64,000 bases of DNA, from the NCBI RefSeq assembly GCF_964275005.1, contig NC_092699.1:19684833-19748832 (forward strand), given 5' to 3'. Position 1 is the first letter of the stretch; every line of letters begins with the position of its first letter. The translations under genes and the position numbers were made by a program. Source of the DNA: Diadema setosum (taxonomy: Eukaryota; Echinodermata; Echinoidea; Diadematoida; Diadematidae). Shown here in pieces: positions 55,001-61,000 of the stretch. Below the pieces are notes generated by a model. That model was not told where the DNA came from, ran no database searches, and saw nothing but the letters and a program-made list of their open reading frames with translations.

Positions 55001-58000
55001 TCAGCCTGTTACGTATGGACGGTGGAGGTCTGTAGATCAGAACATAGCTCACCATTTTTGCAGGGTCAGTAACACAGACTAGTTCGTAAGTGTTGTGTTT
55101 AGGACCAATGTTGACAGTAGAGAGGTTAAGACCAGTTCTATAGATAACAGCGACTCCACCCCCATGGGTGTTATCTCTGTCACGTGATGCATTGATAAAG
55201 GTATAGCCTGAGGGTGTGCTCTCACCAATCACAACTGGATCCTCACTCCTCAACCATGTCTCAGTCAGAAACATGATATCAACATTGTTCTCCAGTATGT
55301 AGTCGAACAAAAGAGCAGATTTATTTCTGAGCGAGTTACAGTTCCAGAGATGAACATTGAGTTTATCATACCTCTCCCTTTGAACAGATACCAGATTCTT
55401 GGTGTGTAATCTACCTTTATGGGAACGTACTGGTTCTCTACAAGCAGTTACTAGCACCGGAATTGTACTGTTATTCACTTGAGAGTATACATACTTTTGT
55501 TGCAGTCGACCATTTTGTGCTTCACAAGTGCCAGTCCTATTACGAATATGTCGTCCACCTCTCCTGCCTCTCATGTGACTTATACCTAACTCCATGATGC
55601 GAGCATAAGTATCCGGGGGTAGATGTTGTGTACCAAGGCTGTGGCGAAGAGAGTACAAGACTTGCCTTGTATAGCACACATTAGAGCCATTGGTATGAGA
55701 GCCTGGCTTCACAGCACAAGGTATTGAAGAAGTGCACTCATCCATTGTCACACTATTCATCCAAGGTCCAGAAAGAAATCCATCTATTGTAAGTGGTCTT
55801 GTCAATGGTGTGTAGCAAACAGCAACTGTCCCTGCTTCATGCACTGTGCTAAGACAGTGTGTAAAAAGCAGTAGCCAAGCAACCCAAACCTGCATGAAAA
55901 TCATACCAATATTACTCCACAACCAATTGACCAAATAATGTTCAAAGTGTCCAGCCAGTGGACAGTTCCATGTAGAACCATCTGACACAAGATTTGAGGA
56001 AGGAAACAGTCAATGTCCCATAAAAATCAAAACAATCACAGGAAGCAGAAATGGCAGCAGCACAACAGCGCCAAATACATACATACATCTGTAAGTATGT
56101 GACAGTGTTATAGAATTAGATTGTTACTGAAAGCAAGAGACAGTAATTTAGATATGAGTTCATATTTTTATGACACATACTAGTGCTGCTTGGGTTCTAA
56201 GTTGAGCAGAAGCATGGAAGAGAGAGATATCTAAGTCCACATATTCCTCCTCTACACTGTTGCACTGTTATCAATGTACATGTATATGACAAGAGACTTA
56301 GTGGCTGATTAAATGTAAAAACAAATGGCAAAGACAAACATTTAGAATTTTTTTTCTTTTTTTTTTCTGAATGTATTATGACAATGGAGCCAAAAACCAT
56401 TCTTGCATAGTTTGTGCCTAGTTCTAGCATCATGTGTGAATGTCGTCTGTACCATTGCTACGACATGCATGAAGAACATGCAACTTAAATGTGAACAATG
56501 CAAATTTTCCAATAATCACAAGAAATATGTGCACATCTCAGTGAAATTCCGCAGGCAATTGTAATTTTCAATTTGAATCCAGTAGTATTCTTGGTATAGT
56601 ATGCTGCTCTGATAACTACATCTCATTTATGCAATTAATAGCTTGAGTGCAAAGATATAATTATGTAGGTTATATATGGAAACTTTTAATTCATTGCACA
56701 CACACACACACACACACACAAAGAAAATATTGAAGAGCATTTATATGGTCTCTGTGGGAAGATACATGTAAGATTTGATGTGCTTTCTGAATTTTGTGCT
56801 GTTTATCATTGCTTAAAACACAACCTACATTGTTGCCAGGACACAGCAGAGCGCATCATTGATGTCTATTCACACATCAAGCCCTCGCGATGCTCGGATA
56901 TTTTTCTTTCGGGAAAGTTAAAGGAATACCTCAGCCCCCAGAAGAAGTTGGACGTTCTCCAGAGGCTAAAACAGCAGCAGTCACAAGATTCCTACCAGTA
57001 AGTATGTGACAGTGTTATAGAATTAGATTGTTACTGAAAGCAAGAGACAGTAATTTAGATATGAGTTCATATTTTTATGACACATACTAGTGCTGCTTGG
57101 GTTCTAAGTTGAGCAGAAGCATGGAAGAGAGAGATATCTAAGTCCACATATTCCTCCTCTACACTGTTGCACTGTTATCAATGTACATGTATATGACAAG
57201 AGACTTAGTGGCTGATTAAATGTAAAAACAAATGGCAAAGACAAACATTTAGAATTTTTTTTCTTTTTTTTTTCTGAATGTATTATGACAATGGAGCCAA
57301 AAACCATTCTTGCATAGTTTGTGCCTAGTTCTAGCATCATGTGTGAATGTCGTCTGTACCATTGCTACGACATGCATGAAGAACATGCAACTCAAATGTG
57401 AACAATGCAAATTTTCCAATAATCACAAGAAATATGTTTCCAAGGACAACTGATAGTTGTCTTGAATTTTTATGCCTCCGCCATGAAGTGGTGCCGGAGG
57501 CATTATGTTTTCGGGTTGTCTGTTCGTCCGTCTGTCCTTCCGTCCGTCCGTCCGTCCTTCCTTCCTTCCGTCCGTCCGTCCTTCCGTCCGTCCTTCCGTC
57601 CGTCCGTAATGAATTTTGTGGACACGGTAACTATCAAAACCTTTTGAGGTATCCTAATGAAACTTGGCATGTATGTGTATTAGGGGGTGAAGTTGTGCCT
57701 ATCAACTTTTGAGTGCACATGCTCAAGGTCAAAGGTCAAAAGGTCAAGGTCAAATACATAAAATTTTACTATTTCCACCATATCTATGCAATGCCTGAAG
57801 ATATTTTCTTGAAACTAAGTGTATACATGTATTACCCAATTAAGATTCTCTGGTGAAAGTTTGGGTCATGAGGTCAAAGGTCAAAAGGTCAAGTAAAAAT
57901 ATTAAAACTTCACCTTTTTTTCTGTACCTTGAAAATTGTTCAAGGTATCTTCATGGAACATAGTATATATACATGTACTGACTGGCAGTGATTATCTAGA

Positions 58001-61000
58001 GAATTTAGGGTTCATGGGGTCAAAGGTCGGGTCAAAGGTCAAGTGCAACACTTCAAAATTTTACTATTTCCCTCATGTTTATGCAATGCCAGCAGGATTA
58101 TTTTTTTTTTTTACACTTGGTGTATGCTTGTATAACCTAATGGAGATTCTCTGTAAAGTTTTTGTTTTCTTTTGTTTTTGCCTCAAAGGTCAAAAGGTCA
58201 AAGATCAAGTGAAAGTGCTGAACTAATTTTTTCCTCCATATCTTGGAAGTGGCTCAAGTTATCTTGAAACGTACTTTATCCATGTTCTGCCTGACAGTGA
58301 TTATCTTACGAATTTTAGGGTCAAAGGCCAGATGAAAATGGTAACAATTTACTATTCCATACATGTATCTTGAAAATTACTCAATGCATAAACGTATGAA
58401 TGGGTCAAAGTCAAGTTAAAGTCTTAAATCCCAAATACATACTCTCATATTCATCCAATTAAACCGAGGTCAAGGAAGGTGAACATTTAACACATTTGTG
58501 ACAAACTTGTTATTTTAATCTTTTGCCAATTTTGTGAAAATGTAATCACACATTGTCCACATGTACTACATGTATCTAGACCTATTAGGAGAATCATGCA
58601 TTATGGCGGAGGCATACCAGTCGCCATAGCGACATTTCTAGTTAAATTTTTTTTCTTTTCTTTCTCCTTTCTCTTTCTCTTCTCCTCTCTTCCTCTCTCC
58701 TCCTTTTTCTCTCTCCTCTCTTCATCTCCCTCTTTCTCTTCTTCCTCTGTCATTTTTGTCGAGCCCACCGGAGGTGAGGGGAGACTAAGGGATTGCCTGC
58801 GGCATCTGTCCGTCCGTCATCCGTCCGTCGTCCGTCTGTCCATCCGTCATCTGTCCTTCGTCTGTCCGTCATCCGTCACACTAGAAAAACTTGAATAACT
58901 CTCTGAGGACTTCAATTTCAATCAAACTTAAAGGGAAGAGTGGTTATACAAAGTTACACATTTTACCAAACATGAAAGTCATCTCAAGGTCAAAGGTCAC
59001 AGGCAGGGTCACTGATCTATAGGGCCCAATGTTAAGTTTTTACGGTGCGTTTCAATTATGGCTCATAACTTGTGATCCCTATGTCCGTTTGGGACCAAAC
59101 TTGGATGGTAGGTGTCCCTTGGGGAGTTGAAGGTCACCATAAGGTCAAAGGCCACATACAGGGGTCAACAAAATTTTAGGGCCCAATGTTAAGTTTTTAC
59201 GGCGCGTTTCGATTATGGCTCATAACTTTTGATCCCTTTGTCCGTTTGTGACCAAACTTGGCTGATAAATATCCCTTGGGGAGTTTAAGTTCATCACTAG
59301 GTCAAAAGTCATTGGTGGGGTCAATGAACTTCCGGGAGTTAGAAAAACAATTTCTTCTATGCAAATGGGCGAGACACATTTTGGCACTTGCCTTGTCCCT
59401 TATCTAGTCTTTCTTTCTTCCTCAATCATATTGCTTGCCTGTTTGTTCTCCTCTCTCCCTGCCCTGTTGTTTCATGTAATTGTCAGTAACTTGTTTTCTC
59501 ACACCAAGATCACCCAGCTGGATCCACTCTCAATTTAAGTACATTTGGACCTCGATTATCCGGCCTCCTTTTATCCGGAAATCTCTATTATCCGGATGCA
59601 TTTACGCAGTGAAGGACTTTTTTTTCATCCAAAAATTGAGAAAAGACAGTGACATTAACATCTTTTCATGGATCTATTTCACTAATTTCATAAGATGTGC
59701 ATGATAGGTTTCTCAATATCTAATGAGGTAAAACATGTGTGATTTTCACATAAAGATATACTTTATTTTTGTGAAGAAGGGACTACAATTTTGCGCAGGC
59801 TAGCATAGATTACACCACCGTTGCAGGTTACGCTACCTGCCTAGCTGCCAGTGCACTGGGACGGCAGCTTGGACGGCAGCTATATACATTAACATTGTGT
59901 CTCCCATATCCGGCCAATTCGCTTATCCGGATGAGCGCCGGTCCCGACATGGCTGTATAATCGAGGTCGAACTGTATTGTAGTATCCAGTTTCAGTATTA
60001 CAGCATTAATTTCAGTATTAGAACTGTAATTTGAGTCAAGAAAAAGTGTTGTACACAATTAAAGCACAAAGGTGATGGGATACTGTAAAACGAGGCATGT
60101 TTGCGTGCATTTTAATTTCGCAAGAGCCAAGATTTAAGAAATTAAAATGCATGCGAAAGTTCTTATCCTACACTATATGCATTGAATGCCAGTGGCAATT
60201 TGCAAAAATTTCATGCCGCGAGAAAGGCCATCGGCTCCAATTCGTGAAAATTTCATGCCGCGAATATATCGTTTTACAGTACGTTGTTTTTAATGCTAAA
60301 ATTTACTGTCAACTCTGTACCTTTTTGGTCAAATGTCTTATTGCCTATTCTTTATATTATGTGATAAATTTTCTGCAAAATAAATGTAATCCTCGTAAAA
60401 TGACCAATGTGTCTTGAACCTGTTGAAGACGGGCTGATTTTGCTACTACACGCATTTCCTATAGACACGTGCCCAAGTATACTTGGGACTTGTCCTCAAT
60501 GGGTTAACTTTACTGCAAGCCTAATGGTATAGTTGCACACTATTTGGTGTGCATGATTAATCCACAGTGAATGCCATAGAAAAGAGTGAGTCAGTCAAAG
60601 TTGGATCTTAACTTCTTTCTGCATGTTTTTCCAGATGGTCCTCTGCAGACAACATCAGCATGATTCTCATCCACCTTGAGCTGGGTGAGATGGAGCAGGC
60701 AAAGTTCGCGACCTCCTGTTTGACCCCCAGTGAGGTCACTGAACTCATCCCTGCCAATGCTCACCTTATTCTCAGTGATGACAAGCAGCTCACAGATTTT
60801 GCCAGGGTACAGTAGCTATATTTTACAAGCATGTTCTTCCAATAACTTAAATTTTATGAAAAGCTAAGCCGAAGGAATAAATAACTGAATACAAAAGCTC
60901 AATGCACAAAGACAGATTTACTTTGCAGATGCAGAATGAAAAGATTTAGTAGGTTCTTTGATTCTGCCACTCATATCTAATATTCTGAAGGGTTGCTTAC

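Noticed and set aside
57398..57712. Frames rich in PSVRPS repeats
   Set aside because: Translations of the TCCG/TTCC microsatellite.
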